The position numbers and the translations under genes were made by a program. Of a stretch of 64,000 bases of DNA, positions 1 through 11,873 are shown piece after piece. This stretch comes from Paragonimus westermani (lineage: Eukaryota > Platyhelminthes > Trematoda > Plagiorchiida > Troglotrematidae). Location of the stretch: NCBI GenBank assembly GCA_008508345.1, contig QNGE01000932.1:88828-152827 (forward strand). Reading direction: 5' to 3'. The notes under the pieces are model-generated. The model was not told where the DNA came from. It saw only the letters and a program-made list of their open reading frames with translations, and made no database searches. Position 1 is the stretch's first letter. Each line of letters starts with the position of its first letter.

Positions 1-1126
1 CCCCCAACCTGGAGGACCAGGAGACTGTAGTTTGTCAGACCTCTACCTGTTGGCCTGCCTGGTATGAGTAACTCTGTCCAGTTTAGCCCAAAAGGTCATA
101 GAGATGCGCAAGCCGTCACACCACGTCAAGGTCCAGTCTCACCGTGACGGAGCGAAAGAGAGAGGGGAGAAGTGATTAAAAATCGGACCTTATCGGACGT
201 AAATTAATAGCAAAACGAAGACTGTATATCGTCCAGAGTACGGTGATTTGAACGGGAAACAAACTCAATGTTTATCCTCTTCACAATAACTTCTAGGTCA
301 TCATAAAGAGATGCTCCGTACATCAAAGAGAAAAAACATCACATCAGAATGTGTGCACTGTTGTTATTGACAAGTCAGATGCGTAAATGACAAACAACTG
401 TGAAAATAAGAACGAATGCAAGTCTAAGAATAGAAGGGATTTGTCAATCATCATCATCATCACACAAGTCGTTAGCCTAACCAGGAGGTACCATGGATCG
501 GGCTGCTGCTCACCCCAAGTGTGACGCCACCACGCAGTTTTTCACAACTGTCGATGGTTCCCGTATATAATGAATGATATGTGCAACTGATGGGTTCCAA
601 CAAAGGTGCAACACAGATCTAACGCTTTTTTCGGATGGGGCTGTCTTCCGAGTGCAAAGGCTGTGTTCGAAGTATAATTATTAGTTCCCACCACTAATCG
701 GTGATTAGAAAGTGTTTCAAACAACACAAAGAATCACACGACAACCAGTAGATGCACTTTGTCAGTACCGTAAACCCAGTAAGTCACCCTACATCTAAAC
801 TGTCAGCACAATTCGCTTCAACAATATTGTATATTCCCAACGCTTCGGCATGGTCAGTAGTGGGAGGCAGAACGAGCACCTGAGGAGAACAGAACGAGAC
901 AACAAGTTACACACCAACTACCTCATTAGCTCCGGCACAAGCGATATGCATACGGGATTAGTAACCTAGTCGATTTGGGATAGACTAACAAACATAACAA
1001 ATAAGGGTTCGCATTCCGTTTAAGCTATCTTTCTATCCTTTAAACGAAGATGAGACCAGTTGAAGAGGAGTGTGTTAGCTCGAGGGCAAGCATTAGTAAA
1101 CACTGCACAATAAAAAATATTTTTAC
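1..1126. other. Intron of RFC1, no gene seen
   Basis: This stretch lies downstream, in transcript order, of the BRCT exon of RFC1, whose donor site GTAAAA begins at 1126 on the minus strand. I looked on the minus strand for the next conserved RFC1 segment, the end of the BRCT domain, and did not find it, so the intron probably continues beyond the left edge. A simple CATCATCATCAT run sits near 450. Nothing else is recognisable. Confidence 0.5.
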
Positions 1127-1306
1127 CTTGGCCAGCTTGCTTTCGCCAGGTTCGCGACCGACCACCAAATAGTCGGTCTTTTTGCCAAACGTTTTCAACA
1201 GCTTGCCGCCACATCGTTCGATCAGTTCGCGTGCGTCATCCCGTTCAATGCTCTCCAACACACCGGTGATGACGAAATATTTGCCCTTTAAACAGGTTGG
1301 ATTACC
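1127..1306 (-). CDS. RFC1: RFC1 exon encoding the BRCT domain core
   Basis: RFC1 is the large subunit of replication factor C, the nuclear complex that loads the PCNA clamp at primer ends. This 180-bp exon (60 codons, phase 0 at both ends) encodes most of its single BRCT domain. Visible hallmarks are FVITGVLESIERD, the GG turn (RCGGKLLKTF) and KKTDYLVVGREPGESK, which match the family closely and include the conserved Thr/Gly and Lys residues of the phosphate pocket. The acceptor is a good one (TTTGCTTGTCTCCCAG) and the donor reads AAG/GTAAAA. The exon joins in frame to the one at 7766-7885. The rest of the domain and the AAA+ clamp-loader half are not in the window. The domain sequence is unusually similar to vertebrate RFC1, so the identity is secure. 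Confidence 0.95.
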
Positions 1307-3063
1307 CTGGGAGACAAGCAAAAAAAAGATGACTACAGAAATGACCGAATAACCACGGAGGTTGTCCGAACCTTCACATCCAACGCAAAAACAAAACAGA
1401 AGCCCCCATACTTCCTAGGATCAGTGGTGTGAACAAAAGTCACGGATGGTTGTCAATACAAGTTTCCACGTTACAAATAACACACAGACTAAAAAGTTAC
1501 AAGGTCAAGGAAAAAAGCATAAGATGTAATAGTTGGTGGCGGGCCTATACAATATAAATTTAGCGCGATGATTTGATCTTAATCGCCGATAACAGACTCA
1601 TGGTATAAAACAACGCAGATTTAACGATGCTGTAACGATCCAATAGGATTAGTTATTAAATTTTGGCCGGTCTTGGCCCAGATCTCTTATACCCGTTAAT
1701 CAAGCTCTCTAATGATGACCGTTGCTTGACCGAATCGTCTTTCATGAAGCAAGGCAGTGAAAGCTGCGAAATGCCAACTTACCTCCAACTGCAATCTGAT
1801 TTCTGCCTATCAGGTGCGGACACCTCGATACCATACGTTTGAGAATATGCAAAAACTTACAAATTAGATCACATTTCTTCATTCTCCTCTACTTGTAAAC
1901 CAAGGATGATTCTCGAAATGAGATTGGAGTGGACCGGACACCTGACTGGAGAACGTTGAGCCACTCAGAGTTCACCCGCAAGATGCTGCAGGCGGCACTT
2001 CTTCCTCCAAGATTGTGACGGTTAAGTGTCAGTATTACCGTTAGTAGTGTTGTATAACATGTAGTCCCGTTTATGAGTAGTATGGTGCGTACATCCGGGA
2101 ACCAAAGGGTAAGCCTCAACGCCAGAAAGACGATGAACCAGAAACGACTATCGGAACAGTGTGCACGTACCATGGGGGAAGTGCCACCAGGGCGAACGAC
2201 AACGTACTACTGCCCAATGTGTGTGAATGCATGTCAGTCGTGCAAATGAGTGCACGTGTTCGTGGTCCTGTTTTAATATAACGGGAGTTCATGCAATCAG
2301 CAAGTTTGCGGGCCAAGCGCTTTTTGTGGTCACAACAGTAGTGATGACTATCAACGTTGTTCGTTAACCGATCTTGCCATAATGTTGCGGACGGTCTCCA
2401 CAAAGGAACGGAAGCAAGGCAGAGATCTTTTCGTTTCAGCCGTAGGCTTTGGTTCTTCGGACTGGTCTACGTATAAATTCCAAAAGGTATCTACTTAAAA
2501 CGCAAACGTACCTACCAGAATGTCTTTCTTTCAGAATTTCATAGCCACACTTCCCATGTACGGACAGCTCCCGCCAAATAAGTAGATCGCCGATATCTTA
2601 TAGCACGGCAAGAGCTTTCCTCCGTAATGCCCATTAGACTATATGAATCACCCTTATTCGCATTTATTAGCAGAAAATCTCCAATTATTTCACTGGCCAG
2701 TCCGGGTCGCGATTCACCATTTTCTGCAGTCCTTTTAACAATGAGTACCTATTGGACCAGATGTGTCTCCGTTCACCATATTTGAAAAATCCGAAAGACC
2801 TTAAAATCTTTTACGGATTAAGCGAGGTTGGCACCGTACCAGAGAAGTGCCACCGGTAGATCAAGAAGAACAATATACATCATGTCCCCTCGTTTGCCTT
2901 CTATGGTTTTCCGGTTTTTACTGAAACGCTTAAGGTCACAGCAAAGTTACTATAAAGATTACTGGGCAGGAAAGTTCTCTTCGAAAGTGGTCTTATTGGG
3001 GGAGAACCAATGATATTATCGGATCATGAAAAACCAGCATGTTTCTGTTGATATTTTTTGCAG

Positions 3064-3227
3064 GCCCAACTTCCAACGCTGGACTGGTAGATGATACACC
3101 AGATAGCTCAAAACGAAACCGATTATTTACCATATCAGGCTGTTCGGACCTCTTACAGCTTGATAAAATGTTAGATGTCCTCATCCCCATTAAACAGGGA
3201 CTGACAATCGTTTCCAAACACTGCTGA
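3064..3227 (+). CDS. Possible terminal exon, unrecognised, inside RFC1 intron
   Basis: A strong acceptor (pyrimidine run then TTTTTTGCAG) ends at 3063. It is followed by 53 in-frame codons and a TGA stop, in a frame that needs one base from an upstream exon. The predicted peptide begins PTSNAGLVDDTPDSSKRNR and ends GLTIVSKHC, mixed polar and hydrophobic, without a known motif. It lies on the strand opposite RFC1. No matching upstream exon was found with confidence. It could equally be an exon-like accident within old repeat DNA. Confidence 0.22.
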
Positions 3228-3362
3228 AGGGTTTGATGTGCAAAGATCACGATTTCTAAAGCACACTGTGGTGGTATCCACAGGAATATTCAACTACAAG
3301 GCTTGGATCTAACAAATCGAATCCGAAACATCTAGTTAGATCTTCGTGAAAAAAGTATTAAC

Positions 3363-3501
3363 CTTCTTACAAAACGCTCCACCAAAAACTTCTCTGAAAA
3401 GTCCGTGCAAAGCAAATGCCTCGGGAAATATCCCGATCTTGCCTGAACCGCCCGTATAATTTGAGCAACCACAGATGACTGCAGCTCGAACGTTGGATTT
3501 G
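3363..3501 (-). CDS. Possible internal exon, unrecognised, inside RFC1 intron
   Basis: On the minus strand a very good acceptor (TTTGTTTTTCTCCCCAG) precedes 139 bp that are open in the frame NPTFELQSSVVAQIIRAVQA, ending at AAG/GTTAAT, a weaker donor. A second frame of the same strand is open for 513 bp (3336-3848) and contains two similar segments, QLCRSATKEQRESLVI and WCLSNEGQREFLISL, suggesting an internal duplication. I do not recognise either product. Because this sits between two securely joined RFC1 exons on the same strand, it is either an alternative exon, a nested gene or a decayed mobile element. Confidence 0.22.
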
Positions 3502-4747
3502 CTGGGGAGAAAAACAAACCTTATATTAAAGAAATCGGCAGCTAGGTGAGAGGTACGATTGTCTAATGATATTAAAAACTCCCGCTGTCCCTCGTTGCTG
3601 AGGCACCAATCGTGGGACACTTCAGGTGGTACCCACGATTCGTTGTTCATTGAATACTGTATAACGTGCAGTACACCATCGCTTGGTCCGAAGTAGCAAG
3701 GATGTGTACTTTTTTTAATCACCAAAGACTCTCGCTGCTCCTTTGTGGCACTGCGGCACAGTTGTGTTGTCAGATTTTCTTTGGAGCAGTTTGCCCATGA
3801 CACTGGGACATTTTTGTAACAAAACTCCTGTTCAACAATGATCAGCAAAGCAACGTGCTTTCATCACTGAGGGGTAAAACTTCATTACGAAACCAATTGT
3901 CTCTCAGAGCGTACTGTTCAAAACGCATAAATGGACGAAATGTGTCTGTCATATTCAATCCTTTTAAATAGGAAATGTTCAACGACAAAATACGTTTAGT
4001 TGATTGAATCATAGGTTATGTGTTTCGGAAAGCTACAGTCAGCCCGGACATACCGGTAGTGTTCCAGACGAAGTGAGTCGGAGAGTGTGCAGACGAAAGT
4101 GTTGCACCAGAGTGCCGACACTGGCAGGCCTAGCCAAGTCGAATGAGCCAATGTCTAGTGAGGAGTGACTGTGCTCGTTAGAGCCAGGGTGTACGCTCAG
4201 GGTTATATTATACAATGTCAGCAATCCCGCAAATAGAACAATGGTCATATGGACGCATTGTGTCAACAGTACGAACGGCTTCTGTGATGAGCAAGCTCCG
4301 GACAGTTCAGACCATGGTAGGGCAGATGAAATGGAGCAGTGGAAACACATATGGAAGACGTAGACTGTATATGACGTTAAACTTAGCCAAACTGAACAGG
4401 TGTGAATCAAATTAGTGCAAACACCCAAGTGGCAGTCGATTAAATGATCCAACATTACATACTGATAGAGCCGAGTGGTGTGAGAAAGACGCGACGTACA
4501 CACGTTTTTGCGAATACAACCGTTATTCAATGGTCATACAGTGAAGGTTCACCTATTCAGCTCGTTGACATTTACATAAAGTTGGTCTGTAGTCCAGACG
4601 TTATCGAAGTCACATGCACGGTATGATCTGAGACAACCCGGAATTGCAGGCGCGATGAAGCTACACACAGATGAAACCACAATGGAATAGGGGGGGAAAT
4701 CACCAGATAGTACTGACTCGGTTGGTGAGATTTTGACAACAGCCTTC

Positions 4748-4955
4748 ACTGTCATCATCATCATAGACAGCAATACATCAGTAGTTCACACTAATGCTTA
4801 ACTGCCACACAACCATGAAGAAACAGTAAACCCTATATAGAAAGAGAGAAGGAAAAAGAAGGGGACGGGAAGGGACCTATCTACTGAAAATGACTACGTC
4901 CATATTCAAACATTCAGCATCAAGGTGCCTACACCTTGCAAACAACACAACCGAG
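4748..4955 (+). repeat. Dispersed repeat family R2, copy 1
   Basis: About 200 bp repeated at 17097-17295 and 21206-21412 in the same orientation. Shared landmarks are a CATCATCATCATAGACA start, ACCACACAACCATGA-like text, a purine-rich middle ending GACGGGAAGGGACCTA, and GGTGCCTACACCTTGCA near the 3' end. Copies differ by scattered substitutions and small indels. It encodes no protein that I recognise. It may be a SINE or the untranslated part of a larger element. Confidence 0.8.
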
Positions 4956-5481
4956 CTGCAAGGTGTCTGACAGTTATCACAATTGAGCCAGTACATTAAC
5001 ATGAACATTCGTGATTGACGATAGGACGGCTAGAGAGCTGTGGATATCATCAGTACTCAGCATTTTGTAGTGTACAAAACTGTTCGCGGATCAGCCAAGT
5101 CAAGACAAATGTCACCTTAGGCTCCTACTTTAGTAATGCCGTAAATAATTTGTTGTTTATGTTGCTTTTGTAATCGCGTCGAAACCATGAAGCGTATCGA
5201 TAGGCGGAGCTGAAGTACATCCGGACAAATAACGAGTCAACTTTAACGTAGTGGGCAGTCTTTGTATGGAGGTGGTCGCCATAGAGCAGAGGTCCTACTT
5301 CGATAGCAAACATTTTAGGGAATGATGGAAGCAATGGTTACGAAGACGTGATGTTTGTTCGGTAAAACATTGTAAGAGATTGTCGTGGAATCATTCCCAT
5401 ACATCCTAATGGATTACATCGGTGGTTCAAAACACACTCTTCGATCTGCGTGTTCGCAAACTTGCGCAAATGACCGGGCTA

Positions 5482-5845
5482 TTACGGCTGAGTAGGATCA
5501 CAAAAACCATGAATTTTGATGTCTTCCCACTGACCCAGCCTGATTAACACCGACTGTGTAACGTGTGCCACAGTGAAGTTGCGTCTGTCGACTATCCAAT
5601 CGCATTTTCCTTTGGTTAGTTGCAGTCCAAACCTTTCTAGCTGTCCGGTAATTTTTAGCTTCATCCAAGTGACGAACAATTGTCTACGGACGGGATTTGA
5701 ACTCCGGCCATTCCAAGCATGAGGCAACCGTGTTAACCACTGCGCCATTCACCTCACATTAAGCACGACCAAATTATCAAATATGAACGCTCGACCACTT
5801 TCGCTTAAGCAATGATCAGGTTGACCGATCGTCTCGTCCTGTTAA
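5482..5845 (-). repeat. SINE-like repeat with tRNA-type head
   Basis: Read on the minus strand, 5690-5765 contains a box-A-like segment (TGGCGCAGTGGTTAACACG) and, about 30 bp on, a box-B-like segment (GAGTTCAAATCCC), the internal RNA polymerase III promoter layout of tRNA-derived SINEs. The upstream part (to about 5845) is shared with the copies at 8796-9085 and 59693-59890. The tail towards 5482 is not shared with those copies, so at least two subfamilies with different bodies use the same head. The 88-codon open frame across it starts within the head and is a by-product. Confidence 0.7.
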
Positions 5846-7765
5846 CTCCAATCTTATTCATTCAACCACCCGTTAAAGGCACTGGATTTTCCTGTGTTGT
5901 TGGCGATTTCTTTTCTACATCAAAAACTAACGTTAAAACTGTTCCATTTTTCGACGTGATCGCAGAGGAAAATCGTTTCAAACCATAACCACTGTGAAAA
6001 GGACGTGCTCAGCATCAGAGGAAAATGATTTCAGTTCACAAAAACAGCAAACGAGAACTTTTTCCTGCTACAAGCCAAAGTATAAGATAAAACATATACA
6101 CACATGCGATCCAAATCGCTCAGCTCATGCAAGGGAATGAAAACCCTGGAGAGTAGCCGATTTATCTGAATGTAGTTAGCGACTTCGACAACCCTACTCA
6201 GTCTTTATAGCCTAGCTGAGCATAGCATTTGACACTAAAACTCTACAACCAGTCACGTGCATAAGTGCCTTATTTTCATTTTGTACTGGGGGCGCCCAAT
6301 CAGAGCAAGCACCGACACAACTAATCCATCACAATCTTCCTGAATCGAGGTGCCGAATCATCGGAGCAAAAGTGCATTTCCTTCTAGTCGTTTCTTCTAA
6401 CTCATAGCGATAGAAAACCGGAGTTACGATCTACCTGGCACCTGGTATAAAACAGAAATGCACGTAACGCAGCAGGCCGCTTACACGCGAACACTCCTCC
6501 ATTTGTGGTGCCCACCACATTTAAGCTCCGTCTTTGCATTTATGAAACGCTCTCGGAGCCAATCAGTCCATTGCTCAACTTGTTGACCTTGCACCCAGTC
6601 CACTATGAACCAGCCAGATTACACGTTACACAATGGAGAGTCCACCAGTGATGGCTGATGATTGCTACGTCCGTCCGGCATTGACGAGTAACTAAAAAGG
6701 CCTCATATCACATCGCCTAACAGTTCTCCGTCATCATCATCAGTAGTGCAAAACACACTGACCTATTCAAAGCGTTCAATCAATCTCTCCATCGAATGAT
6801 TGTTCAAATGAAAGTTTCGGCAGGCCTCATCGAATAAAACATGACGTTTACCATACCCCGTCCTAAGAACGTTTGATTGATTAGGCTTGTTGATCAGAAA
6901 AGAACTGGCAGCGAGATATGCACTAAGCGAAAGTCATGCAACTTGTTATTGCTCATTCAAAATTTAGGCACGTAATCAAATCGAAACAAAAGAGAAACAA
7001 TACGAAGTACTAACGAATAAAGATCGTCTACTTTCTTGCATGGAGATCACATTCATAAGTAAAACAAAATTGTCCCCACAAACAATAGTCCCTGAACAAG
7101 CATGACTAGCTAGACGCAAGTGTTGTGAACCCTCGACTCAATACGCTGGTTCGTCCACGATATAATAAGGAGATTGACAGGAAATCGGATTCTCCTCCTT
7201 GATATAATTAACACGACAAATCCTGGTCTCGAAAATAACGTGGCGGTCCCCGTTAATCGCGCCCAAGACAAACTAAAAGACGGGTGCAAAAAGCAGCTTT
7301 GTTCTGCTCCCACAACGTGTACGACAAGGAGAAAGTTGCATGGTATTTATAGGGTGCATAGTGACCTACCAACATTCCCGAACCATCAGAAAAAGTAGTT
7401 GAGGTCACTAAGCCACCAATGAGCATAGCGGAATAGCGGCCAAACAGGCAAAAAAATAGCGAAGGTCACCTCCACGACATTTCCGCTTATTATCATTGGA
7501 TAGCATCGTTTTCTCGAGGAAGGAGGCGGTTTTGGACGGGAAACAATGGGTTCCTCTAACGGCAAGTGAATGCACACGGCAAACCGCAGACGACTGGATC
7601 CAGATCTTTTGAATTGTGCATGTACGCGTCGATTAAGTTTACGCAGGGCTGAGTACACCGAATGTGTTAGTAACCATGATAAAAAAACATCTAAAGATGC
7701 AAACGAACGTCTTTAATCCTACAGACTATTAGCAACCCAGAATGTACAGCAAAAGCAACACATAC

Positions 7766-7885
7766 CTTGGGAATCGGCTTGGAGCCCAATGCACGTGGTC
7801 CGTCCCTCGCTTGATATGCCCAGAAAGGCTTACGGCTGATCGGTGTGTGCGGCGTAGTCTCAGTGTCAACTTTAGGTGTGTGTAA
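7766..7885 (-). CDS. RFC1: RFC1 exon, linker before the BRCT domain
   Basis: This exon is 120 bp, 40 codons, phase 0 at both ends. It ends with ARDGPRALGSKPIPK, the segment just upstream of the BRCT domain in RFC1 proteins, where animals have a very similar GP-ALGSK-IPK motif. The first half is a Thr/Pro-rich linker with a TTPHTPISRK motif that echoes KTPPHTPFS in the upstream exon. The acceptor chosen is TTTTTCCGTGTCAG at 7886, which keeps phase 0. The next AG would break the frame. The donor is AAG/GTATGT. The intron to the BRCT exon is about 6.5 kb. Confidence 0.93.
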
Positions 7886-8795
7886 CTGACACGGAAAAAC
7901 GAATACATTCATTAATCAGTGTAGTGCTCGGTTCAAGATAACTTCAAATTCCAAAAATGGTCCAGCTACTATATGAGGCGCCAATACAAGTTGGCAACAA
8001 CCAGTTAACGCGAACCAGGATAAAACTGATATTCTTGCGTACAATTTCCCAAATGTTTGATAGTCTTGTCACCTGCAAAAATCGCTTTGTTTAGATTTCA
8101 CGATGTTCACTCAATACATGACAGCGCAACGACAGATTAGCTCTTCGTTCGAATTCCTCACATTAAGATAACTAAACTGAGAAACAAGTCGACAAATATG
8201 GCGTCAAAATTTGAGCACTTATCAACTTGCCCCCCAGTCAGATGAACATCATTTTAGATGGAAAATAGACCAGCCCCGTGAGTATGTTTTGTTCAGTACA
8301 CAGGAACAGTTCAAATGAGTGAACTTTCAAACAGTTCATATTTTTACAGAAGGCAGACAACTGGATAGTTGTTAGTTTAGAAGGATGTGTGCAAAACAGA
8401 GCAAATTGTGACGCCAAATTTTATCCGAAGATGAAGTTGATATGTAAATAACGCTGTTCAAAACGGGTCAATAAGGGATGCTAAAATTTGGAACTTAATG
8501 GAAAAGGAGGGATGATAATGTTTTTATAAGATAACCCAAAACTGATCAGATTGACTGAATATCTCGGATGCTCATGCGTGCTTAAGATGGCCTCCGAAGA
8601 AAATGAACTGTTCTCCGTTCTCTCATTCACCACCCTACGATTATGCTATGAACGCTTGTGATGACAGGCTTAGTATTGCCCGATGAAAATACAGGCCCCA
8701 TTTTAACAGATTCTCATTTATGGACAGGTGTCTGGATCTTCCCCAACAGGTGCACAAAAATGTATATTAAAGTTTACTGATCAGTAGTGGCGGAT

Positions 8796-9085
8796 TTGGT
8801 CAATCTCAGGCTGAACATCACTCACATTTGATCGCAGCGTTCGCATTCAGATAGAGTTTGAAGCGAGCCTCTATGGAAAAGAAGCACTAAACTGGAGTTT
8901 GGCTCTCATCAGAGCTGGTCATTAGTGCACATGCTCGCCACGGCCCGGATTTCAACTGCGGCCACGCTTTGATCAGGCAACCGTGTTAACCACTGCGCCA
9001 TTCACCTCACATTAGGCACGACCGAATTATCAAATCTGAACGCTAAACCACTCTCGCTTGTGAGCAATGATCAGGTTGCCCGATC
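8796..9085 (-). repeat. SINE-like repeat, minus copy of an inverted pair
   Basis: Read on the minus strand it starts CGAGACGATCGGGCAACC, passes through a box-A-like segment (GGCGCAGTGGTTAACACGG) and a weakened box B, then a body with TGTGCACTAATGA and AGTGCTTCTTTTC, and ends in CTATCTGAATGCGAACGC and GATCAAATGTGAGTGATG. The other arm of the pair begins right next to its 5' end. The head is shared with 5690-5845 and 59,779-59,890. Confidence 0.75.
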
Positions 9086-9086
9086 G

Positions 9087-9280
9087 TCTCGGTTGCCTCA
9101 TGATTGGAATGTCCGGAGTTCAAATCCCGGCCGTGGCAAGGATTTGCACTACTAATGAGCTCTAATGAGAGCGAAACTCAAGTCTAGTGCTTCTTTTCGA
9201 AACGGGCTGGCTGGAAAGTCTATCTGAATGCGAAGGCTGCGATCAAATGTGAGTGATGGTCAACTTGAAAGTAAATTAAA
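9087..9280 (+). repeat. SINE-like repeat, plus copy of an inverted pair
   Basis: It begins inside the tRNA-like head (GGTTGCCTCATGATTGG, then box-B-like GAGTTCAAATCCC). It continues through the same body as 8796-9085 in the opposite orientation, ending TCTATCTGAATGCGAAGG and ATCAAATGTGAGTGATGG. Together the two copies can fold into a long imperfect hairpin of roughly 180-200 bp per arm. Confidence 0.75.
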
Positions 9281-11821
9281 GTATCTACATCAAACGTCCA
9301 TCGACAATGACAATCCCGTTCGATGTATAGGAGGACAGGTGAGACTTGAGCAAAGAAACAGAACGATAATGTAGGTATGGCATTCACCATTTCTAATTTT
9401 GCTGTTGAGGTGAGTAATGCATTCTAGCCGAGTCTCGATGTTGCACTTGATCCGACAGCAAAAGAACAGGTAAGTTTAGCTACCTAGTCCATTACTATTT
9501 GTGTACAACAGCTGGATGCCTATAAGCAACCGGGTGGTGATTTGGTGGACATCAAAATCCTTATACAGGCAGGGAGATAGAAAATAAAACCATCCTGGAG
9601 ACGATTAGAATATTGCTGCATTGAAACCCAATATTCCGTGCAAAAAAGCACATAGTGATCAACATTCCGTAACGTTCACAATTTTACGAAAGCAATAATA
9701 CTTCAATCCCTCCATCACTTTTGCATATTGGCAGTTAGACAAAGACTTTCTCATTGCTTCTTGCTCCATTTGTAAATTGAATTATCTCATTCAACTGAGT
9801 TGAGTGTTTATGAACTGAAAGCATTTTAATTTTAATGTTGGCCAGGATACAGGTTATAGGCAGTGTTATGTGCTATAATATGGGTTGCCAGGTTCTTTGC
9901 AACCTGAATGTTTCAGTAGTTCAAATGTCGGAAGAGAAATAAAGACGTAGCAAACAAGATCGCATTCGTGGTGCCATCAACAAGCCACACACAACAAAAC
10001 AAACGGAAAAAAGTAATGGTCAAAGAAGGATTGGGTGATCCCTATTGCAGTGTAAATCCAAAAGCGCTTTTTGTGCACATAGTTACCATGGTACCGCACC
10101 ATTTGTTACAATAACGGCCGACTAAGAAAACTTGCACCCTGGAACAAAAGAATTTTGTGCACACATTCGGGCTTTGCAACCCAAGTCCAGTGAACTCCGT
10201 AGCTGCCAGAATGTGACATTCCACACCTTTAGTGCAAACACTAGTGGTGCAGTAGATCGACTTGAAAGCAACATATAAATTGACTAGGTGACCGGAGTTT
10301 CCAAGTAAGTCAAAAATAGACCGGTTTACCGTCCTAGTGTGAACAGAAATGATTTTAGATTTGTATTGCGATAGAGATCGCCCAATCTTCCCTGGATTGT
10401 CACTCTTACTGTGTGGCATTTCATTTACATATGACACGAAAAACAATTTTATCAGCCCTGCAAGTTTTAGGAACGGCTCGCGAGTTCGAGTATTAGAACA
10501 AAGATGGAAAGGCATGCTCATGCACGATATGCCTTACATGACGCTATTGGTCTTTTCAATGAAAAAAGTAATCAAGATTACGGGTTGCGCGTATGCTATC
10601 TAGTTCTCACCGGGAACGAGATCACTGAAAAGTTAAGGTTCGTTTTCAACTTTCATACCAAAAAGGCGTTCGCTGCCATTTGGGCTGAATGTTGTTCGAC
10701 AGTCCAAAGACAGACAGGGAGAACGAGTATTGTGGTCAAGCTTGCGTTGTTGTAGGTAGAGTATCTTTATTCAATGAGCTGTTTACGTTTGTCGTCCTTA
10801 TTCCTCGCTACTGACAGTATGACGAAATTGGATCGATGAACCTCTGCTTTCTGAGCGGTTTGCAGTCAGACCGGTCGAATTAGTGGTTAACATATCGAAT
10901 TCGTTCTAATTACATGCTGAAAGGCATAAATCAGTGTATGATTTCAACCTCCACACGCTTTCTCGGGTGGGAACAAGGAGATACTCGAGATGCGTACCCG
11001 TAGCTATGTAACTGAGGTAGTCGGCGTCGTGACGGCTGGACGATCGCGAACGCAGGATACCAAAAGAGCAACCATGATCAGAACAAACCTGCTTGGTTGA
11101 AGGTTAGCAGCATCTCTGAACGAAGTAGATTGTGTATACAATATGATATATGATACATATACCATTAGTTACCTTTGTCGATGAGACACCTTTCAGAGCC
11201 ACACACGAAACACTTTTTGGAGTTAAAAATGAACCCAGTTCTCCCTAGGAGAAAACGGTGCGGCAACCTTGTCGGACTAAACTCAGTATGCATGCGCCTA
11301 TTGACCTCGGGACGGACCACTAAAGTACCAAAGTGAGGAGAGGACACGCGAGGTTCATTCTATGACCTGGGCACCTGGAACTATGGACTAATTTGACGCA
11401 ACTGCAATATGAACTAAAGCCGGAAACCATAAAGAAGTCAAAAACGAGTGACCCATTTTGAGGGGCTTTCTAAAGCAGTAACTAACTGAACTGCATTCAG
11501 TAGTTCAGTCCCGAAAAAACAGTGATTATCTTGTGGTATTGCTACCTAAGAGGTAATGGGTTTGAATCATTCGTATGTGACCCTCGCCTAGACCTGGGAA
11601 GCTTGACAACACCCAAGTCTGCGTTCAATCCAGCGGTTGTGTATAGTAAGCACTGTATGATGCAACAAGTGTGTTTTTCTCTACCTATGGCTGAATGACA
11701 GAATTTATTATTGGTTACATAGACGGTTGATCTTTTATCACCGTGTGATGGCTGCACAATTGTCATAGAAAGCGAAAGCTATGGAGGCTAAATAGTATGA
11801 TCGCTTTCAAAGGATATACAA

Positions 11822-11873
11822 TGTCTATCTGAATGCGAACGCTGCGATCAAATGTGAGTGATGGTCAACTTGA
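11822..11873 (+). repeat. Fragment of the SINE-like repeat 3' end
   Basis: A 52-bp scrap beginning GTCTATCTGAATGCGAACGC and ending TGATGGTCAACTTGA matches the 3' end of the plus copy at 9220-9272 almost exactly. No head or body is attached. Confidence 0.75.

Larger units (their letters stand above)
1307..7765. other. Large RFC1 intron (about 6.5 kb)
   Basis: This intron separates the linker exon from the BRCT exon. It contains a dispersed repeat (4748-4955), a tRNA-headed SINE-like repeat (5482-5845, minus) and a cluster of protein-like open stretches on both strands between 3.0 and 3.85 kb, listed separately. From 1307 to 3060, 3850 to 4747 and 5850 to 7765 I see only AT-rich unique sequence and short chance open frames. 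Confidence 0.7.

Noticed and set aside
481..510. AGGAGGT followed by ATGG, resembling a bacterial ribosome-binding site
   Set aside because: The frame after it is short, and the window is clearly eukaryotic.
5690..5765. tRNA gene on the minus strand (good box A and box B)
   Set aside because: No acceptor stem or anticodon arm can be formed, and the segment is repeated as the head of a SINE-like element.
10042..10755. Overlapping long open frames on both strands (159 codons minus, 84 and 83 codons plus)
   Set aside because: No motif, no splice sites that connect to other frames, and the frames shadow each other; I could not support a gene.
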